Shown piece after piece: positions 44,110 through 52,871 of a DNA stretch of 64,000 bases. The notes beneath the pieces were generated by a model that searched no databases, was not told the DNA's origin, and saw only the letters and a list, made by a program, of their open reading frames with translations. The number at the start of each line of letters is the position of its first letter. Position 1 is the first letter of the stretch. This DNA comes from Sphaerisporangium flaviroseum (lineage in GTDB: Bacteria; Actinomycetota; Actinomycetes; Streptosporangiales; Streptosporangiaceae): NCBI RefSeq assembly GCF_039537005.1, contig NZ_BAAAZR010000001.1:1273326-1337325 (forward strand), given 5' to 3'. The translations under genes were made by a program, and so were the position numbers.

Positions 44110-44484
44110 TCAGCCCGCTCGCTCGGCGGCGCTGCGCTCGACGCAGAACTCGTTGCCCTCGATGTCGGCGAGGGTGACCCATCCGAGGCCGTCGGCACGC
44201 CGGTGGTCGGCCACAAGGGTGGCGCCCAGGGCCAGCAGCCGCTCGACCTCTTCGTCCCGGGTACGGTCCTGAGGTTGCAGGTCCAGGTGCACCCGGTTCT
44301 TCGTCGTCTTGGGCTCCGGGACGGTCACGAACAGCAGCGCGATCCCGGGAGCCTCGACCAGCGCCTCAGGATCCCCTGGCTGGTCATCCTCGCTGACGGA
44401 CGAGTCCAGCACTCCCGCCCAGAAGGTACTCAGCTGATACGCGTCCGCGCAGTCCATCGTTACATGTCGCACCAGAGAAGACAT
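44110..44484 (-). CDS. VOC-family protein
   Basis: 124 residues, MSSLVRHVTMDCADAYQLSTFWAGVL, with HLDLQPQDRTRDEEVERLLALGAT and ADIEGNEFCVERS. Start at 44484 is favoured: CATAAT lies 7 bases upstream, giving a leaderless transcript; ATG at 44493 is possible. Substrate unknown. Confidence 0.82.
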   Translation of the reverse strand: MSSLVRHVTMDCADAYQLSTFWAGVLDSSVSEDDQPGDPEALVEAPGIALLFVTVPEPKTTKNRVHLDLQPQDRTRDEEVERLLALGATLVADHRRADGLGWVTLADIEGNEFCVERSAAERAG

Positions 44485-44542
44485 GGCCGTCATTATGGCG
44501 TTTCGGCGGACCGTGCCGTCCACCGGTTCTGGCGGAGGCGGG

Positions 44543-46369
44543 TCATCGGGAAGAGTGGGGCTGCGGGCCGAAGGCGGTCAGGAAGCGGTCGCGGAAGGCG
44601 TCCATACGCCAGATCGGGGCCTGCGGACCGGGCTTCAGGCCGTCCTGCCAGCCCCATCCGGAGATCCGGTCCAGGACGGCCCGGTCGCGGGCGACGATCG
44701 TGATCGGCACGTCGCGGTCGGCGCCCTGACCGGTGATGATCGGGGCGGGCTGGTGGTCGCCGAGGAAGACGAGCACCAGATCGTCGTCGCCGTAGGTCTC
44801 CACGTAGGTGATGAGGCTGTTCAGCGAGTACTCGATGGAGCCCCGGTACGCGGCGCGTACGCGGGCGGGATCACGCCACACCGCCTCCGGCGAGTCGCCG
44901 GCCGTGGCCATGGGGCCGAAGACCGAGCCGTCACCGACGTCACCCCAGTCGATGAGCCGGGGCGTGGGCACCCACGGCGCGTGGCTCGAGACCAGGGGCA
45001 TCTCCGCCATCACCGGGGCGCGGTCCCGCTTCGCCCGCTCCAGGCGTTCGAAGCTCGACAAGGTGTACTGGTCCGGCATGGTGCCCCAGTTGAAACGGGG
45101 GCCGCGGTACCCGAGGTTCCGGGCGTCGTACACCCGGTCGTAGCCGAAGAACGCCCCCTCCGGCCAGTCCCGGGTGTTGCCCGGCATGACGCCGACCGTC
45201 CGCCACTTCGCCCGCCGGAAGGCGCCGTTGAGGGTGAGGCGGTCGCTCGCGAGCAGGGTGCTGTAGCGCTGCTGGTTGTCGACCCACAGGCCGGAGAGCA
45301 GTGTGGAATGGGCGAGCCAGCTACCGCCCCCCGACGTCGGGGAGGTGAGGAAGGCGCTCTGTGCGGCGAACCCGGCCGCACGCAGACGTCGATTCCCGGC
45401 GTCGAGCACCGCACCGACCTGCGGCGCGAACTCCGGATCCTCGACCGCGTCGCGCCCGTAGCTCTCGACGAAGGAGACGATGACGTCCTTGCCGCGCAGG
45501 GCGGTCAGCAGATCCTCGCCCGGGGTGTCGCGGAAGGCGTCGACGGCGGACTCCGCGGCGAACGTCTTCCTGTCCTGAAGGGCCGCGCGCACCTGGAGCG
45601 AATGGTCGTACGCGTGGGCGGCGACCGGCATGCCGGGGACGAGCTGCGCGCCGAGCACGGTGCAGACGACCCACGCGATGCCGAGCACCGCGATGGCGCC
45701 GCCCGCCGTGGTGTTGTGCCGGACCACGAGGGAGGTCAGGCGCAGGACCGACAGCGTCATGAGGAGGAGCACGGCGACGGCGAGAGCCGCGGTCGCGACC
45801 AGGGCGCCGATCGCGCCGGCCCTGCCGATCGACTCCGTGACGAACTCCGCGGCGGCCCCGACGAAGGTCCAGTCGAACACGGGGTTGAACGGCCGGTCGA
45901 GAACCGTGAAGAAGCCCACGTCGACGATCTTCACTATGGTCAGCAGACCGAGGGCCACTCCGGCCAGCGTCGCCACCACCCGCCTCGGCCTCGCCGGCAA
46001 GATGAGGACCAGGGCGACGCCGAGGAGCCCTTCCACCGGGATGCGCACGAACGCCGCAGGCGTGAGCCGGCTCACCTCGTCCGGGGCGATGAGGGTGAAC
46101 AGCACCAGCAGGCAGGCCAGGACGGTGGTCACCCGCGCTGCGACGAGGCGCCTTCCCCGGAGACCACCGCCGGCGTCACCTGCGGCCGCCGCTTCTCGGG
46201 AGCGGCCGACATCGGGACCTGCGGCTTCCACATCCCGGGGGCCACCGGCATGGTCGGCCGCGGCCTCCTCGTCCGGCTTGTGCTCCGGGTGGTCGTGTGT
46301 CGTCAGGCCGTCCTCCGCGGTCGTCCGTCCCCGAGTCGACCGCCTCTGAAGGCTGGTGAAGAACGACAC
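44543..46369 (-). CDS. Membrane sulfatase-like phosphotransferase (LtaS-type)
   Basis: 608 residues from GTG at 46369, preceded by GGAAAGG. N-terminal acidic cytoplasmic region, then 4-5 membrane helices (AARVTTVLACLLVLFTLIAP, GVALVLILPARP, VATLAGVALGLLTIVKIVDVG, ALAVAVLLLMTLSVL), then an extracellular sulfatase domain: VIVSFVESYGRDAV, SPTSGGGSWLAHSTLLSGLWV (nucleophile region), LVLVFLGDHQPAP. Probably transfers phospho-alcohol groups to envelope glycans or lipids. Substrate unknown. Confidence 0.82.
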   Translation of the reverse strand: MSFFTSLQRRSTRGRTTAEDGLTTHDHPEHKPDEEAAADHAGGPRDVEAAGPDVGRSREAAAAGDAGGGLRGRRLVAARVTTVLACLLVLFTLIAPDEVSRLTPAAFVRIPVEGLLGVALVLILPARPRRVVATLAGVALGLLTIVKIVDVGFFTVLDRPFNPVFDWTFVGAAAEFVTESIGRAGAIGALVATAALAVAVLLLMTLSVLRLTSLVVRHNTTAGGAIAVLGIAWVVCTVLGAQLVPGMPVAAHAYDHSLQVRAALQDRKTFAAESAVDAFRDTPGEDLLTALRGKDVIVSFVESYGRDAVEDPEFAPQVGAVLDAGNRRLRAAGFAAQSAFLTSPTSGGGSWLAHSTLLSGLWVDNQQRYSTLLASDRLTLNGAFRRAKWRTVGVMPGNTRDWPEGAFFGYDRVYDARNLGYRGPRFNWGTMPDQYTLSSFERLERAKRDRAPVMAEMPLVSSHAPWVPTPRLIDWGDVGDGSVFGPMATAGDSPEAVWRDPARVRAAYRGSIEYSLNSLITYVETYGDDDLVLVFLGDHQPAPIITGQGADRDVPITIVARDRAVLDRISGWGWQDGLKPGPQAPIWRMDAFRDRFLTAFGPQPHSSR

Positions 46370-46537
46370 TGGCGAAGGCCTTTCCGTGCGACGCCTGTGG
46401 TGCTTTGACTGCTGCGAAAACCCGCCCACGCACCGCGGGCGGCTCGGGGGCCCCACTTTGTGTACGGCCGACCACCGGCGGTGGTTCAGGGATGGTGACC
46501 GATCACCCCGCCTGCCTGATCGGTACAGTTTCGCACC

Positions 46538-47113
46538 ATGTTGCAACGTATGGGTGGGCTACTGATCGCTGCCGTGGGCGGGACGGTCTTCGTCTTCGTG
46601 AACACGCGAAGCCCGCTGAATCCCGCGATCGTGGTGGTCCTGCGAGTGCTCGCCGCGATCATCTTGGCCTGCATGGTCGCCATGTGGTTCCTCACCGTAC
46701 GGCGGCTGCGGACCGGCGGAGGCTCCCCGGAACAGACCCCGGGGCCACGAGGACGGAGCCCGTTCAGCCGTGGCTACTGGCTGGTCGTCATCGCCGAGGT
46801 GGTCCTGCTCTTCGGCGGGCTCGCGCTGCTGCGTACCTGGGGCCTGCCTGAACAGGCCAACATCGCGTGGGTCGCGTTCGTCGTCGGCGTCCACTTCATC
46901 GCGCTGGGACCGGTCTGGAAGGAGAACAGCATCATGGTGCTCGGCGCGATCATCACCGTGCTGGGCGTCATCGGGTTCGTCATGGCGGCGACCACCGCCC
47001 TCGCGTGGGTGCCCTTCGTCAGTGGCGTGCTGTCGGGAGTAACGCTACTGGTGGGCTGCTCCGTCTTCGCCTGGCAGATGAGTACCCAGGTCACGATGTC
47101 CCCCAGGCCCTAG
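46538..47113 (+). CDS. Small integral membrane protein
   Basis: 191 residues with six predicted helices in three pairs (MGGLLIAAVGGTVFVFV, VLRVLAAIILACMVAMWFL, YWLVVIAEVVLLFGGLALL, IAWVAFVVGVHFIALG, SIMVLGAIITVLGVIGFVMA, LSGVTLLVGCSVFAW). TACAGT at 46524-46529 gives a leaderless start at the ATG. No family recognised. Confidence 0.65.
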   Translation: MLQRMGGLLIAAVGGTVFVFVNTRSPLNPAIVVVLRVLAAIILACMVAMWFLTVRRLRTGGGSPEQTPGPRGRSPFSRGYWLVVIAEVVLLFGGLALLRTWGLPEQANIAWVAFVVGVHFIALGPVWKENSIMVLGAIITVLGVIGFVMAATTALAWVPFVSGVLSGVTLLVGCSVFAWQMSTQVTMSPRP

Positions 47114-47161
47114 CGGGCTGCCCGGGGCGACCCGGGCGCGATGCGCGGCAGGCTGGGACGA

Positions 47162-47195
47162 CGAAAGGCCGGCAGTACGTGCTGCCGGCCTTTCG
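47162..47195. terminator. Bidirectional terminator
   Basis: CGAAAGGCCGGCAG (47162-47175) and CTGCCGGCCTTTCG (47182-47195) form a perfect 14-bp stem with loop TACGTG between the convergent membrane-protein and GH16 genes. Confidence 0.85.
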
Positions 47196-47209
47196 CATCG
47201 GCCGAGGGG

Positions 47210-48436
47210 TCAGGCCCGGGTCCACTTCTGGTTGGATCCGCCATTGCAGTCCCACAGTTGGAGTTGTGCGCCGTTTGCGGTGTTGCGGTTGACGATGTCC
47301 ACGCAGCGGTTGGACGTCGGGTTGACCAGGTCGCCGGCCGCGGTGAGCGTGAAGCGCTGGGCGCCGGTGCCGTTGCACGTGTAGAGCTGGATCGGCGTCC
47401 CGTTGGCGGTGCCGGCGGCCGCGGCGTCCATGCACTTGCCCATCGCGCGGACCGTGCCGTCGCTGTTGACGGACCATTGCTGGGCGGCGCTGCCGTTGCA
47501 GTCGTACATCTGCAGCCGGGCGGCGTCGGCGGGGTTGGCGCCGGGGATGTCGATGCAGCGACCGCTCAGGTTCGACCTCAGCGCGTTGCCGGTCCCGGGG
47601 CCGTCGGGGGTCCATGCGGAGACGCGGACGTAGTCGATCAGCATCGTCTGCGGGAACGTGGTGCTGGAGTTGGGGTTGCCCGGCCAGTTACCGCCGACCG
47701 CCACGTTCAGGATCATGAAGAACGGGTGGTCGAAGACCCACTGGTTGCCGCGGATGTTGGCCGGCGTGACGCGGAAGTACTCGGAGCCGTCCAGGTACCA
47801 GACGATGAGGTTGGGAGACCAGTCGACGCGGTAGCTGTGGAAGGCGTCGGCGAGCGGCGCGCCGATCGTGCGGCTGCCGCCGACGCCGCTGCCGCCGGAG
47901 TAGCCAGGGCCGTGGACGGTGCCGTAGACGGTGTTCGGCACGCTGCCGATGTTCTCCATGATGTCGATCTCGCCGGTGTTCGGCCAGTTGCCGCCGCCGA
48001 GCATCCAGAACGCCGGCCAGATGCCCTGGCCTCTGGGGATCTTGATGCTCGCCTCGAAGCGGCCGTACGTCTGGCTGAACCTGTCCGCGGTCAGGATGCG
48101 GCCGGAGGTGTACTGGCAGGTTCCGTAGTGGCACTGGAGGTTGGACGGGTTCTCCCGGCGGGCGGTGATCGCGAGGTGACCTTGCCCGTCGTGGTACACG
48201 TTGCGGGTCGAGTTGGTGTAGTACTCCAGCTCGTTGTTGCCCCAGCCGCCGCCACCAATGTCGAACTTCCACTTGGAACCGTCGACGGACGATCCCGCCG
48301 CGCCGTTGAACTCGTCAGCCCAGGTGACAGGACCGATGGCGGCCTCGGCCCGATCATTGCTCGTGATGGCGACCAGACTGCTGGCCAGGGTGACGGCCAC
48401 GGCCGCGGCCGTGAGAAGGAGCCGGGGTTTGCGCAT
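47210..48436 (-). CDS. Secreted GH16 glucanase with C-terminal ricin-type lectin domain
   Basis: 408 residues from ATG at 48436 (GGAGG, 5-base spacing). Signal peptide LLLTAAAVAVTLASSLVA...AEAA. GH16 catalytic signature GEIDIMEN: Glu156 nucleophile and Glu161 acid. C-terminal ricin-B/CBM13 beta-trefoil with three QxW-type repeats (AAQQWSV, GAQRFTL, SNQKWT). Cleaves beta-1,3- (or 1,3-1,4-) glucans such as laminarin or fungal wall; the lectin domain probably docks to the substrate. Confidence 0.93.
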   Translation of the reverse strand: MRKPRLLLTAAAVAVTLASSLVAITSNDRAEAAIGPVTWADEFNGAAGSSVDGSKWKFDIGGGGWGNNELEYYTNSTRNVYHDGQGHLAITARRENPSNLQCHYGTCQYTSGRILTADRFSQTYGRFEASIKIPRGQGIWPAFWMLGGGNWPNTGEIDIMENIGSVPNTVYGTVHGPGYSGGSGVGGSRTIGAPLADAFHSYRVDWSPNLIVWYLDGSEYFRVTPANIRGNQWVFDHPFFMILNVAVGGNWPGNPNSSTTFPQTMLIDYVRVSAWTPDGPGTGNALRSNLSGRCIDIPGANPADAARLQMYDCNGSAAQQWSVNSDGTVRAMGKCMDAAAAGTANGTPIQLYTCNGTGAQRFTLTAAGDLVNPTSNRCVDIVNRNTANGAQLQLWDCNGGSNQKWTRA

Positions 48437-48776
48437 GAAGACCTCCGGTCTGTGGTCCTTACCAGGCACGGGCTTCCGGCCCACGCCGGCACGTTGTGCG
48501 GAGGCGTCCTGTGCTGCCAGAAGTCCTTCAATACTTAAATTAAGAGGATGTAACACCCGCGTCACATCCGTTGTCAATAGGAAGGTTTCTTTATTACTCC
48601 GACCAGTCATGGCTCCGTGCGCGCCTTGATTCCTCGAGTGCCAGCCGACGACAAACATCTTCTTGACAAATTAAATTGTCGGTTCTAGCCTCTTGGTCAT
48701 GGGGAACATCGCGGTGATCGAGAACCCGGCCGCCCCCCAGAACCAGGTCAACCGTCACCTCAGAGGAGCGAGTTCC
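48437..48776. promoter_or_regulatory. Divergent promoter region of GH16 and the DHFR-like gene
   Basis: Holds three signals. ATAGGAAGGTTTCTTTA (48577-48593) matches 13 of 17 bases of the TTAGGAAAGTTTCCTAA operator. CTTAA-A-TTAAG near 48534-48544 is a small palindrome. On the plus strand TTGACA (48663-48668) and TAGCCT (48686-48691), 17 bp apart, form a near-consensus promoter for the DHFR-like gene; GACAA-N6-TTGTC (48665-48680) overlaps its -35 as a likely operator. Confidence 0.6.
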
Positions 48777-49370
48777 ATGCGCATCGTGATTGTTCAGTTC
48801 ATGACCTTGGACGGCGTCGTGCAGGCCCCGGGCGGAGCCGAGGAGGACACCGACGGCGGGTTCACCCACGGCGGCTGGTCGCACCCGTTCTTCGACCCGG
48901 AGGTGGCGGGTGGTGCCTTCGACGGCGCGATGGCCAATGCCGAGGCTCTGCTATTCGGGCGCCGCACGTGGCAGACGATGGCCTCGGCGTGGCCCGGGCG
49001 AGCCGGCGACCCGTTCGCCGACAAGATGAACGCCATATCGAAGTACGTCGTGTCCGAGACGGTCGGCGACGACAAGCTGACATGGAACACCACCCGCATC
49101 CCCGGCGCCGAGGCCGTCGCCCGCATCAGGGAACTGCGCGAGGCCGACGGCGGCGACCTTGTGGTCATGGGGAGCGCCGCGCTCGCGCGCACACTCCTGA
49201 GCGAGGGCCTGTTCGATGAGCTTCGGCTCGTCATCATGCCGGTGATCGTCGGCGGGGGTAAGACGATCTTCCCCGACACCGGCGTGCTGCACACGCTCAA
49301 GCTGGTCTCCACGATCACCAGTGACGCCGGCGTGCGCGCGTGCATCTACCAGCGGGTCAGCGAGGGGTGA
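48777..49370 (+). CDS. Dihydrofolate-reductase-family (RibD C-terminal-like) protein
   Basis: 197 residues. MRIVIVQFMTLDGVVQAPGG, LLFGRRTWQTMASAWPG, KYVVSETV and DLVVMGSAALARTLLSEGLFDEL with MPVIVGGGKTIF. NADPH-dependent reductase fold; these standalone proteins are not folate DHFRs, and function is unknown. AGAGGAG, 8-base spacing. Strong upstream promoter/operator suggests inducible expression. Confidence 0.85.
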   Translation: MRIVIVQFMTLDGVVQAPGGAEEDTDGGFTHGGWSHPFFDPEVAGGAFDGAMANAEALLFGRRTWQTMASAWPGRAGDPFADKMNAISKYVVSETVGDDKLTWNTTRIPGAEAVARIRELREADGGDLVVMGSAALARTLLSEGLFDELRLVIMPVIVGGGKTIFPDTGVLHTLKLVSTITSDAGVRACIYQRVSEG

Positions 49371-49512
49371 TCCGGGCGAAGCTGGTGCTGCGGACCTCAT
49401 AAGGGGACGACGACCCCTCTGAAAGACACGCTCGCCCTTCATGGGTGGCTACCGGCCATCCGATGCGGGGATGTGGCGGTGCCGGCCGTACCTGGGTGCG
49501 TGCGGGAAAGGT

Positions 49513-49550
49513 AAAGGCCTTGGCGGGGAGTTTCCCTGGCCAAGGCCTTT
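49513..49550. terminator. Hairpin terminator
   Basis: AAAGGCCTTGGC (49513-49524) and GCCAAGGCCTTT (49539-49550) form a 12-bp perfect stem; the loop itself contains GGGGAGTTTCCC. Lies between two convergent genes; AAA/TTT flanks allow both directions. Confidence 0.8.
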
Positions 49551-49644
49551 GCTCGTGGAGCGGCCACTTCGATGTCCGCCGAGACGACCTGACCCACCGT
49601 TACCACCTTCGAGAAGTGGCAGGCGATGAAGGCCGGTCAACGCA

Positions 49645-50007
49645 TCAGCAGTCGCAGATGAAGCCGTAGATTCCCCAGGCCCCGTTGATGGTCAGCTGGT
49701 ACTTGTTCCCGTACAGTCCGTAGATCCCATGACGGAAGTTGGTGTTCGGCGACACCTTTCCTGATCCGACGCGAGCACCCGTCTCCCTGTCCCATACCTC
49801 CCAGTTGGCAATGGAGCTACCGGTGTCGATGCCGATCCACACTCGGTCGAGAGTGTGGTTCGCGGGTGTGTATCCGCTGGCGCACTTACCCGTCCACAGG
49901 TCGGGCCGGCAGGTGTTGTAGACCTGGGCGTTGGCGGGCTGGGTCGTCGCGACCACAGCGGCTGCCGCGGTGACCAGCGTAAGGAAAGCCATGGCGCCTC
50001 TGCGCAC
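49645..50007 (-). CDS. Small secreted protein with four cysteines
   Basis: 120 residues. Signal peptide FLTLVTAAAAVVATTQPANAQ; mature part has Cys in NTCRPDLWTGKCASGY and a C-terminal FICDC, suggesting two disulfides. WIGIDTGSSIANWEVWDRETG and GIYGLYGNKYQLTINGAWGIYG look beta-rich. No family recognised. Confidence 0.65.
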   Translation of the reverse strand: MRRGAMAFLTLVTAAAAVVATTQPANAQVYNTCRPDLWTGKCASGYTPANHTLDRVWIGIDTGSSIANWEVWDRETGARVGSGKVSPNTNFRHGIYGLYGNKYQLTINGAWGIYGFICDC

Positions 50008-50124
50008 GATTCCTCCGGGGGGTGAGGTCGACTTCGAAACCTCAGCAAGTCTTACACCAGTCGTCCCCTTCGTACAGCTTTAGTACGGGATTAAATGCCC
50101 TTAACGGGCGGGCAAGAACGACGC

Positions 50125-50670
50125 TCAGTAGTAGCCGCTGATGACGACGGAGTTGAAGCCGCGCGTCTGGCCGCTGCGGGGGTCGGCCAGGTCGATGTGG
50201 CCGTACAACTCGTCGACGTAGCCGTCGAAGAACCCGTCGTCCTCGTTGAGCTGACCGAAGGTCGCCACCCGGTCGAACTCGGCCGACAGCCCGCCCTCCC
50301 AGGCAGCGCTCCAGGTGACCGGCACCGACACCAGGTTGTTGTCAGAGACAGGGTCGTCCCCGCGGATCTTCGCGGAGAACTCCTCCCCCGGGTGGTCGAT
50401 GATGGCCTGGGCGTCCGCTCGGCTCATGTCCACGTCGATGCCGAGGTGGACGGCGATGTTCCCGTCGTCGAGCCGGTCGAGGCTGAAGCAGATCGCGTAC
50501 CCGGTGCCGCTCTTGCACTTCAACTCGGGCGACGCCCTGGCCGATGTGGGTCCTGCCAGGCCTGCGCCGGCGAAGGCCACGACCGATAAGACGATCAGCA
50601 TCCGGCCGGCGAGGGCGAACCGCATCCGGTGAATCGGGGAACGCAGAAGGGAACCGTGGTTGGTGTCCAT
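50125..50670 (-). CDS. Secreted protein of unknown function
   Basis: 181 residues. Hydrophobic segment MLIVLSVVAFAGAGLAGPTSARA is a signal peptide preceded by a long basic N-region; AAGGA is 8 bases before the ATG at 50670. Mature part is acidic (IAVHLGIDVDMSRADAQAI, DDGFFDGYVDELYGHIDL) with two Cys (KCKSGTGYAICFS). Unknown role. Confidence 0.6.
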   Translation of the reverse strand: MDTNHGSLLRSPIHRMRFALAGRMLIVLSVVAFAGAGLAGPTSARASPELKCKSGTGYAICFSLDRLDDGNIAVHLGIDVDMSRADAQAIIDHPGEEFSAKIRGDDPVSDNNLVSVPVTWSAAWEGGLSAEFDRVATFGQLNEDDGFFDGYVDELYGHIDLADPRSGQTRGFNSVVISGYY

Positions 50671-50799
50671 GGCAGGGATCCTTGAGTCGAGCGACCTGAG
50701 GTCGCTGGTCCGTCCTACCTCTTCTGCGTTCCATCCCGTTCCATCCGGCTCCTGACCTGTCGGCGCTCATGGTCGCCGCCGAGCCGGCGTGCCGCCCGG

Positions 50800-51840
50800 T
50801 CAGACGCAGCGCAAGACGAACGACTCGCCCGTGCCGTCGTTCACGTTGTACGTGCTACCGGCCACCGAGCCGTCGTCAGAGGCGACCGTGAGCCACATGC
50901 TGTGCGTGGGCGACTTCGGGACGGCGTGGACGAACTGGCCGAGGCGCCAGATGCCCTCGCCGCCCCCCGTGGCCTCATCCGTGATCCCGGTGATCAGGCC
51001 GTCACGGTTGATGGCCCGGGTGTCGGAGCTCTTCGGCAGCACGCGCGGCACCCCATCGGTGTCCCACAGCACCCCGTAGCTCCGGTAAGGCGAGGTGTAG
51101 CTCACCCGGCCGATCACGCGCCCGTTCGAGATCTTGGTGGCGAACATGCCTGCCGCCCCGGAGATCTTGGCCAGGGGTGTGATCGTGCCGTTCCGCCACA
51201 GCGCCGGGCCGTCCGGGGTGCGCAGCAGCACCGTGCCGTCCTCGTCCGCGTGCTCGGGTTCGTACTTGTCAGGCAGGACGGTCTCGATCACCTGACCGGG
51301 ACGATCCGCCGGCCAGCGCAGCAGGCGATGCACATACTGGGTGTCGACCCGGACCATGTTCCGGCCGGTGACATCGCCATTCTCATTGATGGTCAATGGC
51401 CGGAGGAATCCGTTGTTCGCCGGGCGGACGAGTTTCGTCGCCTGGCCATTCTTGATGAGCACCGCGTAGCTGGGTCCGTAATAAGGAGGGACGGCGATCC
51501 CGGTTCCGGCCAGCACGGTGCCCGACCGGGTCTCATCCGGCAGAATCGTGAACGGCTCGTCGCCGACCTTGGTGCCATAGTCGATGAACTGTCCGTTCCT
51601 CCAGGAAACACCGTGCCAGTAGCCATCGGCGAGCACGGCCCGGCCCGAGAAACCGCCCTGATGGTTCGTCGCCGTGACCTCTGATTGCCTGGTGCCCGAA
51701 GGCACGGCTAAGACGGATCGCGTCCAGGTGCACGCGGCACTGGTGGCGGCCGAGGCGGACGCGGCGCCCGACACCATCGTGCCCGAAGCCAGCAGTAGCA
51801 CGGCCCCCGCCGCCGCATGGCCCAACCGGTTCATATTCAT
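50800..51840 (-). CDS. Secreted beta-propeller-like (HAF-repeat-type) protein
   Basis: 346 residues from ATG at 51840 (AGAGGGGA upstream). Signal peptide AGAVLLLASGTMVSGAASASA. Repeated units such as GRAVLADGYWHGVSWRNGQ, PLTINENGDVTGRN, PALWRNGTITPLAKIS, GVLWDTDGVPRVLPKSSD, RAINRDGLITGI resemble the W-x-x-G/N-G 'probable extracellular repeat' proteins, likely a propeller. Function unknown. Confidence 0.65.
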   Translation of the reverse strand: MNMNRLGHAAAGAVLLLASGTMVSGAASASAATSAACTWTRSVLAVPSGTRQSEVTATNHQGGFSGRAVLADGYWHGVSWRNGQFIDYGTKVGDEPFTILPDETRSGTVLAGTGIAVPPYYGPSYAVLIKNGQATKLVRPANNGFLRPLTINENGDVTGRNMVRVDTQYVHRLLRWPADRPGQVIETVLPDKYEPEHADEDGTVLLRTPDGPALWRNGTITPLAKISGAAGMFATKISNGRVIGRVSYTSPYRSYGVLWDTDGVPRVLPKSSDTRAINRDGLITGITDEATGGGEGIWRLGQFVHAVPKSPTHSMWLTVASDDGSVAGSTYNVNDGTGESFVLRCV

Positions 51841-52030
51841 GGCATTCCCCTCTGAATTGACGCTGCTGGTGACCAGCGTAGGAGACACGGAATAACCAAT
51901 TGGCTTTTCCTCGAACACATGGCAATTTCCAAGAAATTCACGGCACCGGGAAGGGTGGGCCGGCCGCGAGCTTCGGCACGGGGAGATCAGGGTCGAGACG
52001 GCCGTCCCGGTGTGGGTAGCATGCGGCATC

Positions 52031-52570
52031 ATGACCGAAGCGCAGCCAGTGATCCGGCAGGTCTCCACTCACGTGGTTTACAGCAACGCGTGGATGACGG
52101 TACGAGAGGACAGGATCGAGCGTCCTGATGGCTCGCCCGGCGTGTACGGGTACGTGGTCAGGCCCGACTTCGTCCTGGTGATTCCGGAAGAGAACGATGG
52201 CTTTCACATCGTGGAGGAATACCGGTATCCGATCGGCCGCCGCACATGGAGTTTCCCGCAAGGGTCGGCGGAGGCCGAGACGCGTGAGGACGAGGCCCGG
52301 CGTGAGCTGGCAGAGGAGACCGGACTCCGTGCCGAGCGGCTGCGCCATCTAGGCCGTATGGACAACGCCCACGGGATGACCGATCAAGGGCTCCACGTCT
52401 ACCTGGCCACCGGGCTCACCGAGGGGCAGACCGACCGCGAACACACCGAGCAGGACATGCGCCAGCGCTGGGTCCATCGCACAGAGTTCGTCCAGATGAT
52501 TCTCAGCGGTTCGATCACCGACTCGTCTTCCATCGCGGCCTACATGCTCTGGCTGCTCCAGCAGAGGTGA
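52031..52570 (+). CDS. Nudix hydrolase
   Basis: 179 residues. Nudix core REDEARRELAEETGL is intact, while the preceding G-to-E spacing is one residue shorter than GX5E. YRYPIGRRTWSFPQGSAEAET fits ADP-ribose/ADP-sugar pyrophosphatase types. TAGCAT ends 8 bases before the ATG, so the transcript is nearly leaderless. 52571-52871 holds no gene I can support. Confidence 0.85.
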   Translation: MTEAQPVIRQVSTHVVYSNAWMTVREDRIERPDGSPGVYGYVVRPDFVLVIPEENDGFHIVEEYRYPIGRRTWSFPQGSAEAETREDEARRELAEETGLRAERLRHLGRMDNAHGMTDQGLHVYLATGLTEGQTDREHTEQDMRQRWVHRTEFVQMILSGSITDSSSIAAYMLWLLQQR

Positions 52571-52871
52571 AGGCGTTGCCGCCGGTGTCGGCGGCCTTGA
52601 CACGCAAGGAGGCGAACCTGCCGCGCGCTGAGCGGATGCCAGGTCTCCGCGGACCAGGCCCCCTTGCCCGAGGGATGCACCAGCCGCTTCTCCGGGTCGA
52701 TCCGCATGCCGATGCCGGTGCGCACGGAGACGCCGACCGGTGGCGATGACCGTCCTGAGAACCACTAACGGTCACCGATTTCATGATGGGGCCCTCTCCT
52801 TCGATCTTCACCGGAGCGGGACGCAAGAACAAGACTGTTTCTCACTGCTCACTCTTGTGAGACTGCCAGGC

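Noticed and set aside
44483..46408. 641-codon open frame opposite the membrane sulfatase
   Set aside because: Antisense shadow with Gly/Arg/Val/His-rich composition and no motif; the sulfatase frame has helices and catalytic motifs.
48777..49370. Folate dihydrofolate reductase (folA)
   Set aside because: The sequence is the RibD C-terminal-like reductase group and lacks the usual FolA motifs; no thymidylate synthase gene nearby.
52540..52725. Minus-strand frame containing RIDPEKRLVHPSGKGAWSAE after the Nudix gene
   Set aside because: Some coding flavour, but no start signal, family match or counterpart; left as non-coding.
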